DNA of 64,000 nucleotides from Siphonodentalium dalli (taxonomy: Eukaryota > Mollusca > Scaphopoda > Gadilida > Siphonodentaliidae). Location: positions 130,336,754 to 130,400,753 of the forward strand of contig CP136061.1 in the NCBI GenBank assembly GCA_032622095.1, read 5' to 3'. The notes beneath the pieces are model-generated. The model saw only the letters and a list, made by a program, of their open reading frames with translations. It had not been told where the DNA came from and did not search any database. Positions 1 to 11,074 of the stretch are shown here, one piece after another. How positions within the stretch are numbered: the first letter of the stretch is position 1; every line of letters starts with the position of its first letter. Both the position numbers and the translations under genes were made by a program.

Positions 1-403
1 TTCGAAATCATGAATGCTACTTGAGTCTAAAGACTTTAAAGCTTTAAAGACAAAAATGTCCAACACTCAGGCCTAAAGAGTAATACTTTATACTAAATGC
101 TAGTTGGTGAGTCATATTATCATATCAATTTCAACTTATTTCCAGCCGAAAGTATGGTAGAGCTTCAGTTGTTTAGAAAGATTAATCAAGAACATTTTCA
201 GGAATTAAGTTTAATGATCCAATTTACAATATAATATAAGAAATAGATTTCTCTGAGAGTCTAAATTATGGACTTGTTTATGCTCCATAACATAAATAAT
301 TATAAAAAAAAAATTTATATGATCCATTATACTTACTTAAAGATGCATAATCAGAAATAACACTTCAAAATTACTATTTCTTTGGATTCGGGGGTAAAAA
401 ATA
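1..403. other. AT-rich sequence, nothing identified
   Basis: No ORF of substance, no repeat shared with the rest of the window, no RNA gene. Confidence 0.5.
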
Positions 404-794
404 TTTGATTCGAGTCAAGGAACCCACCCCTCAAATCTCAGAGTGATGAGATATCAATTTTTGAAATTTGTTATTTCTTGAAATGTGTATTTATTTGTGG
501 CCCAGAAAGTCGTCAAACCGAAGGTCTCGGACAAAATTGTGGATGAAGATGGATAACTCTAAAAATCAAGTGGTAATTAATACGTCAAATTTTGTGATAC
601 TGAAGTGATAATACGGCCATATTTCGTTGAACAACATGTTGATAAATAACTTGTTTTGGTAAATTTTATACCATAGTTCACAGCAGTTATAGCACTATTT
701 TGTTGTAATTGATCGATTCTGATAACTAAAGTGTATTTTGAAGAAATGTTGTTGTAACTTGATGATATGGGGACTATCTGAGGATTAAGTACCT
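404..794 (-). repeat. Dispersed MITE-like repeat R1, copy 1
   Basis: This stretch is an inverted, diverged copy of 9579-9987. Its right end, ATTAAGTACCT, abuts TTAA at 795-798. The left end seen in copy 2 is not preserved here. Confidence 0.7.
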
Positions 795-798
795 TTAA

Positions 799-1173
799 AG
801 ACATAATATGGACTTTTTTGGGGTGTGTGAAATAAGTTAGTATTCAGGTGCTATGCCGACTGGAGGAATGTAGCATTCTACTAACATTGCCAAAAATCTC
901 AAACAAATTGACCGTAGCTAGCACTCCATAGAAAACATCGTCTGAACTACATGCAATTCTAAATATTTACTTCTTGATTGACCAACTATCGACAATAACT
1001 TAACGCAAATGATTTCACCATCAAGAGTCATTGCATTTAATTAATATATTAAATATTGACGGTGTGTGATGTCAATTTGGATATAACAGTTGTAAAAATA
1101 ACTACCAGTACTTGGATCAAGATTATTCTCCATTTTTATTTAAACAACCTATACCGGAGTGTTTCAAATCACT
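799..1173 (+). mobile_element. TTAA-flanked MITE M1, copy 1
   Basis: 375 bp bounded by TTAA at 795-798 and 1174-1177. It aligns along its length with 19255-19621, also bounded by TTAA. The ends begin AGACATA and finish near GTTTCAAATCACT; terminal inverted repeats are weak. A TTAA target is the piggyBac signature. No transposase is encoded. Confidence 0.7.
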
Positions 1174-1177
1174 TTAA

Positions 1178-2639
1178 TAAGTGCCGATTAGAAATTCTAT
1201 TGTTTATTCTACTTTTGATGATTTTTAGGGTAAAAAAATTGGCCTTGAAGAAAATGTTGCTATAATTCAGTTCGAACCAGCAATGAGTTCATAACATAAA
1301 GTGTAGAATTTATAAATGCATACTAAGTTGTAATAAATATTGCACTGTCACATGACAGTGCATGTGTTTTAGACAACTTGTTGAACATTAAATAAGCTCT
1401 ATATTGGATTTTGATGTACGTTTATAAATTGATTTTAAAATCTCAACAGCTGTTTTATTGTAATTACAAAAGCTGGGTCAAATTAAGTGCTAAAGCACTG
1501 AGCCCAGCTTTTCAAATTCGCTTTGTAATAATCATCGAAAAATAGTTTTTGAGGAATATACTGATAATGATTACACACAACAGTTTTCAACATTTATGAG
1601 ACTCACAGAATGTTGTTTATTCGTTGGAATAGTTGTTTTTTTTCAGAACGCGGTGATGTGACATAAGCCGAGTACACTACTATAAATAAAAACTTTTAAA
1701 GTTTGACGGGCACCTGTTGCGATTACGCGTAGTAAAAACGTAGTAATTGAAAATAAATCTTGAAAAAAAATTGACAAACATAGTACAGAGCGAAACAAAG
1801 ATATTCCAATCTTACCTGTGGATAGTTTGAATAAAGTTGCATTAATTTGTTATAAATTTAACGTTAGTAAAACCCGTAACGATTACATGAAACAGAAAAT
1901 GAGAAACTTCACAAACTTACTCCAACTCCTGACGCCATCTTCCCGAATGTGGGTCATGTTTATGGAATACGATGATTGGAAGTACAGTTATCGCGAGGCA
2001 ATGTTACGTGAGCTGATTGGATAACATTAACGCAGTTTGAATAATCATGAGGCATTTTGACCTATTTTTGAAACTCCGGCTGTTTTCAAAGTCCCGTGTA
2101 TGAAGAATAAATTGCACAATAATTGCTGCACTCAATTTCCGATTTTAAATAGCTGTTACGGTCGTTTTTAATTCGGGAATAATGCACTGTGTTATGCAAT
2201 TATCGGCAACTGAAATACACAAACATTATAGGTACTGTAGATTGTTTGAGCCAATCACCGTTATATCTGGACTAACCACGTGATTAATAGTTCCCACACT
2301 TTGAAAAACGCGCGGAAAGATATCGGCCACTCGGCGGTGCATTTTGAAGTTGCTACAATGTCTTTTTACTTTTAACCACGAGCGTGCCAATACCTAACAA
2401 GTTCCGACTGTGCAATGTAAATCCTCCAGAACATAGCAATGCTCTCTGGCGATATAGACAATACTTTGAATGCATGATCATGAAGTTACATATCATTGTA
2501 TTGCAATAAAGACTTTATGAAAATGGTTCCTTAATGATATCATGACCACTGATTCAGTGCTATGGGAGACCTTGTTTTTGGGTTTATTAGAAAAAACGAA
2601 ATGAGTATTCGAGTGCAATTTGGTCGCAATTCAATTGTG
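1178..2639. other. Unassigned sequence with a small hairpin
   Basis: No supported gene. The pair AAGCTGGGTC / GAGCCCAGCTT around 1470-1512 could fold. The open frames here lack any recognisable domain. Confidence 0.4.
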
Positions 2640-2745
2640 CTCGACGAGTAAAGACACTGACTTCAATACTCTTGTGTTTTCATGAATCTAGTGCGCCCAT
2701 CTAGAAGTTGAATTAGAATTTCAAGATTGGTTCGAACCCCGGCAT
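2640..2745 (+). repeat. Possible degenerate tRNA-derived SINE head
   Basis: A perfect pol III B-box-like GGTTCGAACCCC lies at 2729-2740, with an A-box-like stretch (AGTAAAGACACTGACTTC) about 70 bp upstream. No cloverleaf can be drawn, so a tRNA gene is not supported. Confidence 0.35.
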
Positions 2746-3041
2746 GGATGAAAATCGGGAGCGATTTTCAAGCTTTTTTTGGTTTGAGGGACATCTCAAT
2801 GTACCATTCCGATCGACACATGGCCATTTCGATGAGAAATGAGAATTTGTTCACGCTCACTGGGTTAAAGGCCAACTTAATTTTTTGTTATAGTGCCTTA
2901 ATAACAATCTATGCGATAAAATACTATAATCCATCACCATTTGAAACGTCTGTGTCTCAGAAGATGACCACAGAGAAATAGAAACAGCTGAAATCAGAGA
3001 AAGATTACCCCCTTTTAGAATTCAAACTAAAAATGTTTTTT

Positions 3042-3100
3042 TCAATGGAAGGGGAATAACTCTATCTTTATGATTTAGAGTTATTCCCCCTCCATTGAAA
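3042..3100. repeat. Short palindrome
   Basis: 24 bp arms (3042-3065 and 3077-3100) are complementary with one mismatch around an 11 bp loop. Confidence 0.8.
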
Positions 3101-3369
3101 ATATTACAATTTGAACTACAATCCACCTGAGAGAAAAAAGTCAGTAACCAGCAGTAACTCAACAAAAACAACATGTTCACAGCTAGTTTATTACAGGGGA
3201 TAAGTTAATAATACAATGTTTTGGAGCTTCCTCTTTCAAATGGTATAAATATATTTTATATATATGTGATCTGGAGGTTTGAAAATTAACACCACCGAAT
3301 GTTCAGACTAATGGAGGAAACAGCTTTTTCAACACAGGTGCGAGTCTATGGAATGATTAGACCAAACTA

Positions 3370-3522
3370 CAGTAATGCTCTAATTAATCGACCTCTTAAC
3401 CACAGCATAATTATGGGTAGAGCTTTCCGATGAATGGCAACAAGCCATATATCCGACTAAATCCTGAAAAGTTACCCATAATTCTGCTGTGGTTAAGAGG
3501 TCGATTAATTAGAGCATTACTG
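3370..3522. mobile_element. Palindromic TA-flanked MITE (CAGTAATGC family), copy 1
   Basis: The ends CAGTAATGC / GCATTACTG are flanked by TA on both sides, as for Tc1/mariner-type insertion. Most of the 153 bp is one inverted repeat. Related copies lie at 36083-36285 and 55239-55449. Confidence 0.85.
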
Positions 3523-3524
3523 TA

Positions 3525-4079
3525 AATCATCCCTCATACAATATTAAACACTGGAATTATTCAGTAAAAGGCGAGTTATTCAAGAGAATGAAGGACATGG
3601 AGGAGTCGGACTATGTCTATTACTAGGGTACATTGTGTTCTAAATTTTGGTGTGTATCTGTCCGCCATTTCAACTGAATGTCATCCTATCACCTTTCACT
3701 GTTTCTACTGGCAACATCTGTGGTCAGCATGGGCTTTCCAAGCTGAACCACTTCTTGGACAAATTGGGGGTGGTGGGATGAAATTCAGAGCCGAGTGGTA
3801 TGGACAGACATGTTTGACACATATCCCAGGATTGATTGCCCTTGGTGGTATATATATGTTCCGATTTGGTCATGTCTTTTATCATGAATGCATGTAGGGG
3901 TTTCATTCAATCCAACACCGGTATCCTACCCATTGCCATTTCTATACAACACCTGCAGTCAGCATGCATGGGCTTATCTGAGCTAAACTACCAGAAATGG
4001 TGGGGGTGGGGACTGTGTGGAAGCACGAGAGGAATGTACTTTGTATTGTGTAGGTTCCACAATAAGTTTTATTCACACT
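3525..4079. other. Unassigned sequence
   Basis: Overlapping short open frames occur on both strands, but none shows a domain or splice-supported exon. Confidence 0.4.
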
Positions 4080-4388
4080 AATTTATACCAGATTTAGTAG
4101 AGTATGAAGTTCCGAACGTGTTGTGTGGCCTCTCATTAAACTGTGTGGCACCGGGGACTATAATGGAAATAAATGGGCCTCGGCCTGCTTATTATGATAT
4201 AACATTCAGTCACATGACAGTGCTCCCAACTGATTTTCTATATTCTGCACTCTTACTTTTACACATCACAGCCTTAAATGAGATTATGATATATATTATA
4301 AATCACAGTACTATTTTCTATATCATTGCATTGTCAACATGTATATGAATTATGTTATCAAAATAAAATCTAATCTAATCTAATCTAG
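4080..4388 (+). mobile_element. 3' end of a non-LTR retrotransposon
   Basis: The stretch ends AATAAAATCTAATCTAATCT at about 4368-4387, a poly(A)-signal-like hexamer running into a pentanucleotide repeat. The L1-type element ending at 62210 has the same end architecture with (TCTA)n. No reverse transcriptase remains, so the clade is unknown. Confidence 0.5.
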
Positions 4389-4695
4389 CCGTCTTTTAAT
4401 TTTTTAAGGTATTCTTTTTATTTTGACATTTTTTTAGGGCTTTTTCATGTCTTATCTGCGATATTGAGGTTCACAACAGAAATTTAGATTTTCTTTGTAT
4501 AAATTGTAATAAACACACTGTTTTGACTGAGAAATCAACCGACTCTTGAGACATTGAAAAGTACTTTTTATTTTTTATGAACATTTCCAAAAAAATTCTT
4601 GAAAACGATGAGATATGTTCGGTAGGAACGAAAGAAGTCGGTCATTCAATTGCACGTGAATTAATTTGTGAAATTACTAACACCTGGTCAGTAAT

Positions 4696-4960
4696 GTCAC
4701 CAAGCCTTGAAATAGTGTCTGTCATTTGCAGAATGAGGTTCCCAGAGGGTGAATTTAGTGATGCTACCCCACATAGCGGGCTAGCATCAGCAAATTCACC
4801 CTCTGGGGACCTCATTCTGCTTACACCTGAGCAGAATGAGGTTCCCAGAGGGTGAATTTGGTGATGCTAGCCCACTATGCAGGGTAGCATCACTAAATTC
4901 ACCCTCTCGGGACCTCATTCTGCAAATGACAGACACGCTATTTCAAGGCTTGAATGTCAC
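4696..4960. mobile_element. Foldback element FB, copy 1
   Basis: The outer inverted repeats contain TGTCATTTGCAGAATGAGGT-like ends. Inside are two GAGGT...ACCTCATTCTG hairpins built on the AGAGGGTGAATTTAGTGATG motif. Other copies are at 20914-21005 (half), 21447-21999, 26234-26668 and 28949-29372. Confidence 0.8.
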
Positions 4961-4974
4961 ATGTCAGGAATTCA

Positions 4975-5388
4975 TGCTGAGAACCCCATATTTTTTCGGA
5001 AGTTTTGCAGGAAATCCCCAAATTTTTGTACAATTTTTACATGTGGTGATTTATCAATGCAATATGAGGTTATAACCAACTATTTTCAGGGACCGATTAG
5101 AGGATATTGTTATGTATAGCAGTTCTCTATTGTGCATGGCATTTGACGATGCATATAATCCCAAGTTTCTTATTTACAATTTATCAATATGGGTCCTATG
5201 CATGCCGAGATCCCCAGATTTTTCGGAAATTTTGTGGGAAATCCCCCAATTTTCATAAAAATTATACATGTGGTAATTTATAAATGCAATTTATGCAGTT
5301 TCAACTGACTCTTTTCAGGGACCGACTGGAGGATATATTTATGTATAGCAGGTCTCTACTGTGCATTAAAATTGACGACACATATAAT
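4975..5388 (+). repeat. Diverged tandem duplication, about 230 bp
   Basis: The segment from 4975 (TTTTTTCGGAAGTTTTG..., later TTTTCAGGGACCGATTAGAGG) recurs from 5205 with many differences. The two TATGTATAGCAG blocks sit near 5110 and 5340. Confidence 0.7.
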
Positions 5389-6506
5389 GAAAGTGTCTAT
5401 GACACTGTAGCTCAAATTTGTGAAGAAGTTAAATTTTTGTGGTGAGCATTGAATGGAATAATGACTTGAATTTTGAAATCCAATATGGCTGCTGGCAACC
5501 ATGTTTATTTGCCGAATGACCCCAAAATGACTGTTCCCATCTACATGTCAATATCAACAGCCATGACAAATTTCAAGATGATCCGACCAAAGGTACGACC
5601 TGCAGCCTGCATCAAAGGATTTAGTCATGCAAACAGCAAAATCCAAGATGGCTGCCGGTGGCCATGTTTTATGGCCGAATGACCCCAAAATTACTCGTTC
5701 CCATCTACATGTCAATATTAACTTCCTCGACAAATTTCATGATGATCAGACGAACACTCCGGCCTGTAGCCGGTGCTAATGGATTGAATTTTGAAATCCA
5801 AGATGGCCACTGACGGCCATGTTTTTTTTTACGAATGACCCCAAAATGACTCGTTCCCATCTACATTTCAATGTCAACAGCCATGATAAATTTCATAATG
5901 ATCCGACCAAAGGTACGACATGTAGACGTGCTAATAGAAATTGTTGATGGATGTCTCCACAAACACACGCACACACAGATGACGGATACCAAGCCCAAAA
6001 TGACTCATTCCCATCTACATGTCAATGTCAACAGCCATGACAAATTTCATAATGATCCGACGAAAGGTACGACTTGTAGCCCATGTCAAAGGATTTAGTC
6101 ATGCAAAGAGTAAAATCCAAGATGGCTGTCGGCGCCATGTTTTATGGCCGAATGACCCCAAAATGACTCGTTCCCGTCTACATATCATTTTTAACATCCA
6201 TGACAAATTTCATGATGATCCAACGAAAGGTACGATCTGTAGCTGGTGCCAAGGGATTTAGTCATGCAAAGAGTAAAATCCAAGATGGCTGCTGGCGGCA
6301 ATGTTTTTTGGCCGAATGTCCCCAAAATGACTCGTTCCCATCTACATGTCAATTTCAACAGTCATGACAAATTTCATAATGATCCGACCAAAGGTACGAC
6401 CTGTAGCCCATGCTAATGGAAATTGTTGATGGATGTCTCCACACACACACAGACCACGGATACCAAGCCATGCAATAGCTCAAACTTACAAGTAAAGTTG
6501 AGTTAA
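5388..6506 (+). mobile_element. Pearl-like (Helitron-like) element P1
   Basis: The left end GAAAGTGTCTATGACACTGT is followed by TAGCTCAA. Then come ~165 bp core units (each with CAAGATGG, ATGACCCCAAAATGACTCG and CATCTACATGTCAAT), AC-rich stretches near 5960 and 6440, and a right end where CTCAAACTTAC pairs with GTAAAGTTGAG before TTAA. This is the layout of bivalve pearl/CvA elements. No protein is encoded. An internal microsatellite suggests two elements fused or nested. Confidence 0.75.
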
Positions 6507-6760
6507 ACAACTGTGGATAATGTACAAAATAATTAAAATTGACAAAAGTGCAGTAACTAGAAAAACAATAGCTTCGCTAGGGCATGGAAAAATATGCCAA
6601 TGGTAATTTCAACGAAGGGTCATAACTCTGGTGAAAATCAGTGGGTGGAACCCAAATTCGAATCTGACATGTAAACTCACATAATAAATTTCATTCCATT
6701 CCGTTCAGACTTACTAAAGTCATCATCCAGAAATGAAAATTTAGAGCAAATTCCAAAAAA
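6507..6760 (+). repeat. Single pearl-type core of a different subfamily
   Basis: It contains AAGGGTCATAACTCTG and CCCAAATTCGAA, the core style also seen at 29612-29930 and 50955-51440. No microsatellite or end structure is visible. Confidence 0.5.
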
Positions 6761-6924
6761 TGAAAGTGTCAATGACACTGTAGCTCAACTTAGGTAGGGG
6801 AATAATTTAATGGTTGACAATAAATGGAGGAATTAGGAAAGGTGCTAATTGAAATGTCTAAGTAAGACAAGATGTAAATGAGATCGGTTTATAACCCATG
6901 CTAATGGATTTTGTAGAAATATTT

Positions 6925-8166
6925 AGTAATAATAATAATAATAATAATAATAAGGTTTATAGTCACGACTCCACAAATGTGCTCTCGGACTTAACAATAT
7001 ACACATAAAACATATACAACACAATACAGATATACAACATAAACTGCGGCTATTTCTTAACTTTACGCAATGCGGGCTGAGGACCAAATGCCACTTCAAA
7101 CAGGTGGGTTTTAAGTGCGGATTTGAACTCATTTATGGTTTGTGGAATCCTTAAGTGATCAGGAAGTAGATTCCACAGCTTTGGGCCAGCCACAGAAAAA
7201 GCGCGATCGCTGCATGTAACCAGATCCCCAGGTTTATAGACAAGTTGATTTGCCTTGGCGGACCTGAGGGGTCTGACGGGTTGATAGCGCTGAATCCGAC
7301 AAGTACGATGGTGCCAGATTATTTAAACACTTATAAGTGAAAAGCAAGACCTTAAAATGGATCCTCTGCTCAACGGGAAGCCAGTGTAATTTAGCTAAAA
7401 TTGGAGTGATGTTATCAAATTTCTTTGTTTTGGTAACAATCCTAGCAGCACAGTTTTGTACAAGCTAAAGTTTCTGAATAAGGTATGTGTTGCAACCAAA
7501 TAAATGTGAGTTACAGTAGTCTATATACGGCTTGTGATAAATGCATGTACGAGTTGTTTGGCCGTCTCTTCGTCGACCACATTTCGCACCCTGCTGATAT
7601 TTCTCAGGTGACAATATGCCAATCTGCAAACTTGCATTACATGCGCCTCCGCAGATAGATTGTCATCCATCATATACCCCAGGTTGCGGACCATAGTCGA
7701 CTTAGAGACTACACTATCTCCAAGCACAATATCGTGGGTAGTTGCTTTCTGCAACTGATGCGGTAACGCGATATATATCAGTTCAGTTTTGTCAGGATTC
7801 AACTTAAGGAAATTATCAGTCATCCAGATTTTAATATCGGATACACAGTGCTCTAGGGATTCTCTGGGTGGAATCTCACAACCAGGGTTGAAATGAACGT
7901 AGAGTTGGGAATCATCCGCGTAAAAGTGAAAATTCAGTCCATGATGACGGATTATGTCCCCCAGCGGTAGGACGTAGATCACATAGAGCATGGGTCCAAG
8001 CACAGACCCCTGTGGCACACCGTACTTAAGTGCAAAAACATCCGAGTGAACGTTGTTCACTGTGACACTCAATGTACGGCCGTTCAGATATGACCTAAAC
8101 CAATCTAAGGCTACACCAGTCACACCGAGTCTGTTTTCAAGTCTCTCCAATAGCACAGCGTGGTCT
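6925..8166 (-). pseudogene. 5'-truncated CR1/L2-like LINE reverse transcriptase fragment
   Basis: The minus-strand frame 8156-7521 encodes the central and C-terminal reverse transcriptase: YGVPQGSVLGPMLYVIYV (motif B), FYADDSQLYV (the catalytic aspartates, intact) and LKLNPDKTELIYI. After a 2 bp insertion near 7526 the frame shifts, and the thumb region continues as LHWLPVEQRIHFKVLLFTYK near 7390-7320. The 3' end is a (TTA)n tail on the minus strand, seen as (TAA)n at about 6925-6953. The endonuclease and the first half of the reverse transcriptase are absent. Tail and motifs fit the Jockey/CR1/L2 superfamily; a finer clade call is not possible by eye. It sits in a pearl-like array, so it inserted later than that array. 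Confidence 0.9.
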
Positions 8167-8313
8167 TTGTCATGAATGTTGACATTTACATGTAGATGGG
8201 AAACGAGTCATTTACGTTCATTTCAACCCTGGTTGTGAGATTCCAGCCAGAGAATCCCTAGAGTTGAATCCTGACAAAACTGAACTGATATATATCGGGT
8301 TACCGCATCAGTA
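8167..8313. repeat. Inverted pearl scrap plus inverted internally deleted LINE scrap
   Basis: 8167-8206 is a pearl core piece in minus orientation. 8207-8313 is the reverse complement of parts of 7741-7897, lacking about 50 bp between the GGATTCAAC and TCTAGGGATT positions. Plus-orientation pearl sequence resumes at about 8314. Confidence 0.85.
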
Positions 8314-9189
8314 AGAGTTGCAAAGAGTAAAATCCAAAATGGCCATATTGTTTTGCCGAATGACCCCAAAATGACTCGTTCCCATCAAGAGGTCACCCCG
8401 ATGATCCATATGAAGTTTGGTGATGATCAGATCAGGGTTGTGGTCTGTAGGGTGTGTGAAAGTATTTAGTGATGCAAACAGTAAAATCCAAGATGGCCAC
8501 CAGCGGCCATATTTTTTGGTCGAATGACCCCAAAATGACTCGTTCCCATCTACATGTCAATGTCAACATTCATGACAAATTTTATGATGATCAGACCAAA
8601 GATACGACCTGTAGCCCGCGCCAAAGTATTTAGTGATGCAAAGAGTAAAATCCAAGATGGCTGACGGCGGCCATGTTTTTTGGTCAAATGACCCCAAAAT
8701 GACTCGTTCCCATCTAGAGGTCGCCCCGATGATCCTTATGAAGAATGGTGATGATCAGATCAGAGATGTGGTCTGTAGGATGTGTCAAAGGATTAAGTGA
8801 TGCAAAGAGTAAAATCCAAGATGGCCACCAGCGGCCATGTTTTTTGGCCGAATGATCCTAAAATGACTCGTTCCCATCTACATGTAAATGTCAACATTCA
8901 TGACAAATTTTATGATGATCACACAAACAGTACGGCCTGTAGCCCGCGCCAATGGGTTTAATTTTGAAATCCAAGATGGCCACCAGCGGCCATGTTTTTT
9001 GGCCGAATGACCCCAAAATGACTCGTTCCCATCTACATGTCAATGTCAACATTCATGACAAATTTCATAGAGATCAGACCAAAGATACGACCTGTAGCCC
9101 ACGCCAAAGGAAATTGTTGACGGACACACACACACACACGGACGACAACCCATGGCAATAGCTCAAACTTACAAAGTAAGTTGAGCTAA

Positions 9190-9310
9190 TAACCAGTTTC
9201 TTATTTACAATTGATCAAAATGGGTCCTACCCAACAACCAGTGGACACAGTATAGGTGGTAGCAACGTAACTACATACCCACCAGCATCCTGAATTTTTA
9301 TGAAAACCAT
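9190..9310. other. Short spacer with a small dispersed repeat
   Basis: The stretch TTTCTTATTTACAATTGATC near 9197 resembles one near 5168. Nothing else is recognised. Confidence 0.4.
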
Positions 9311-9521
9311 GCCAATGCATTCTCTTATATATGCGAGTCGACCTTAGATCGCCTCGCATATATAAGATAAAGTATTGGCCTTACAAAATTTACCTTGATC
9401 TTGTAAGCCAGTGCATTCTCTGAAATGTGAGATGACCTATGGTCGACTTGCATATAAGAGAATGCACTGGCACAGGGTCTTTAATGCTGCGCCAGCGCAG
9501 CTCCTGTCATGAAAGGGTTAA
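9311..9521 (+). mobile_element. TTAACCC-ended MITE, two-hairpin type (B1)
   Basis: Two hairpins of the type GCCAATGCATTCTC...GCGAG / CTCGC...AATGCATTGGC are joined by a TTACCTTGATCTTGTAAGCC spacer. The right end reads AAAGGGTTAA. The left terminus is not recognisable. It matches 18474-18735 over most of its length. Confidence 0.8.
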
Positions 9522-9578
9522 ATTAGTTAAGTTTCTCTGGTTCCACTGAATAGGGTACCGCACATCCAAAATTGTTAA

Positions 9579-9987
9579 AGGTACTCAATCTGATCAGATG
9601 GTCCACATATCATCAAGATACAACAACAACATTTATTCAAAATACGCTTTAGTTATCAGAATTGCAACAAAATAATGCTAACTAATGTCAACTATGGTAT
9701 CAAATTTCCCAAAACTTGTTATTTATCAACATTTTGTTCAACAAAATATGGCCTTATTATCACTTAGTTATCACAAAATTTGGCCATATTATAACTTGAT
9801 TTTAGAGTTATCCATCTTCATCCGCAATTTTGTCCGAGACCATCCGTTTGACCACGTGTTTCTGGGCCACATTTAATTGCACATCTCGAGAAATAACAAA
9901 TTTCAAAAATTTATATCTGATCACTCGAGCTATGATGGGTGGGTTTCTTGACTCGAATCAAGGAGCGTTTATTCGGATTGAGTACCT
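9579..9987 (+). mobile_element. TTAA MITE R1, copy 2
   Basis: 409 bp with exact 12 bp inverted ends AGGTACTCAATC (9579) and GATTGAGTACCT (9976-9987). The left flank is TTAA (9575-9578); the right flank is TAGG, probably a decayed TTAA. It is an inverted relative of 404-794. Confidence 0.8.
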
Positions 9988-11074
9988 TAGGTACCTTAGA
10001 TTTGAACATGCACAATCTCTGAAACGTTGATCAGGATGCCCAAAATAAGAAGATAGTATTTCTATAAAAATTTTAACGACAACATAAATAATAGTCAATA
10101 CAGTTCAAACAATGTCTGCAGAATGTCACCTGATATCTCAATTGTGACTGGGGAGGGGGATGTGGATGGAGGAGGAGTGTGTTGCAGCACTTTTCCACAG
10201 AATCAAAATCCGATATAGAATATTGAGACCGATGCTGACATCCAATCAAATATCGAATCAGCTAGCCACCGGCGCAGTGTAGGTCATCAGATTTGGTTCC
10301 GTGTTTGTTCCTACATGTATATGGTGTTGAGAAATTTCACTTATATGTGATTCTCAGGTTGTAAAATTATTCACATTGCAATTAATTTTTAGTAATTAAG
10401 CTAAACTATTAGTATGGTTATGAGCAGAATTATCATGCAGTTTCCAGTTAGTCAATAAAATCTTTACTTTAGTTGATCATTACTGCATAATCTGCAGGGC
10501 ACATATAGGCCTGTACCCATCCAAATAACAAAATGAATCAATTAACAATTGATAATAAAATGCTAGGGATTTTTGGACAGACTTTGTCTATTATGTGCCC
10601 TTTTTGACATTTATACATAGACTAAGTCAACCAACCTCTGAGAATATAACACAATGCGCTTGTTTCAATAAATAGCACAGATGCATTATACTCCTATTTC
10701 ATTACCTCCCTGCACAATATTCACAACAATGCATTAACTCGTTTGGGACGTTATTCTTTTGAGAAAACATTACTCACAGACGAGATTGTTTGCAGAAATG
10801 CTTACTTTTATATAATGTTATAGCAATTTATGCGTTCATTCAATGTTGGGTCAGACCATTTGCCATAGCAGAATTCTCCGCGTGACAACATATACTATAT
10901 GGTTGATCATCCGTAGTCTATAAATCTTCTAGAAATTTTGGGTAGATACCATCAATTGCGACCGGTTGCCATAGCAACCTATTTTCGAAATTTATGCGTT
11001 TAAGGGCTGTAATTTCGCTATATATGACGATAAGTTTGCGACATTTTGAATCAAATATAAATGATTTCCAAAGA
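9988..11074. other. Unassigned AT-rich sequence
   Basis: No gene, no shared repeat recognised. 10140-10190 is purine-rich. Confidence 0.4.

Larger units (their letters stand above)
6761..9189 (+). mobile_element. Pearl-like element P2, interrupted by a LINE
   Basis: The left end GAAAGTGTCAATGACACTGT plus TAGCTCAACTT is at 6761-6791. The right end AAGTAAGTTGAGCTAA, preceded by an (AC)n tract, ends at 9189. Five or so ~165 bp cores lie between 8320 and 9115. A CR1/L2-like LINE fragment (6925-8166) and an inverted scrap of the same LINE interrupt the left part. The short inverted ends TAGCTCAACTT / AAGTTGAGCTA fit Helitron-like (HLE2) non-autonomous elements. Confidence 0.75.

Noticed and set aside
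2729-2740. tRNA gene
   Set aside because: Only the T-loop/B-box motif fits; no acceptor, D or anticodon stems can be drawn.
3613-3897. 94-codon plus-strand frame
   Set aside because: No domain or splice support; an antisense frame of similar size overlaps.
5473-6261. Repeated short peptides of the form [16 protein letters not shown]
   Set aside because: They recur once per pearl core and vary with it; by-product of the repeat.
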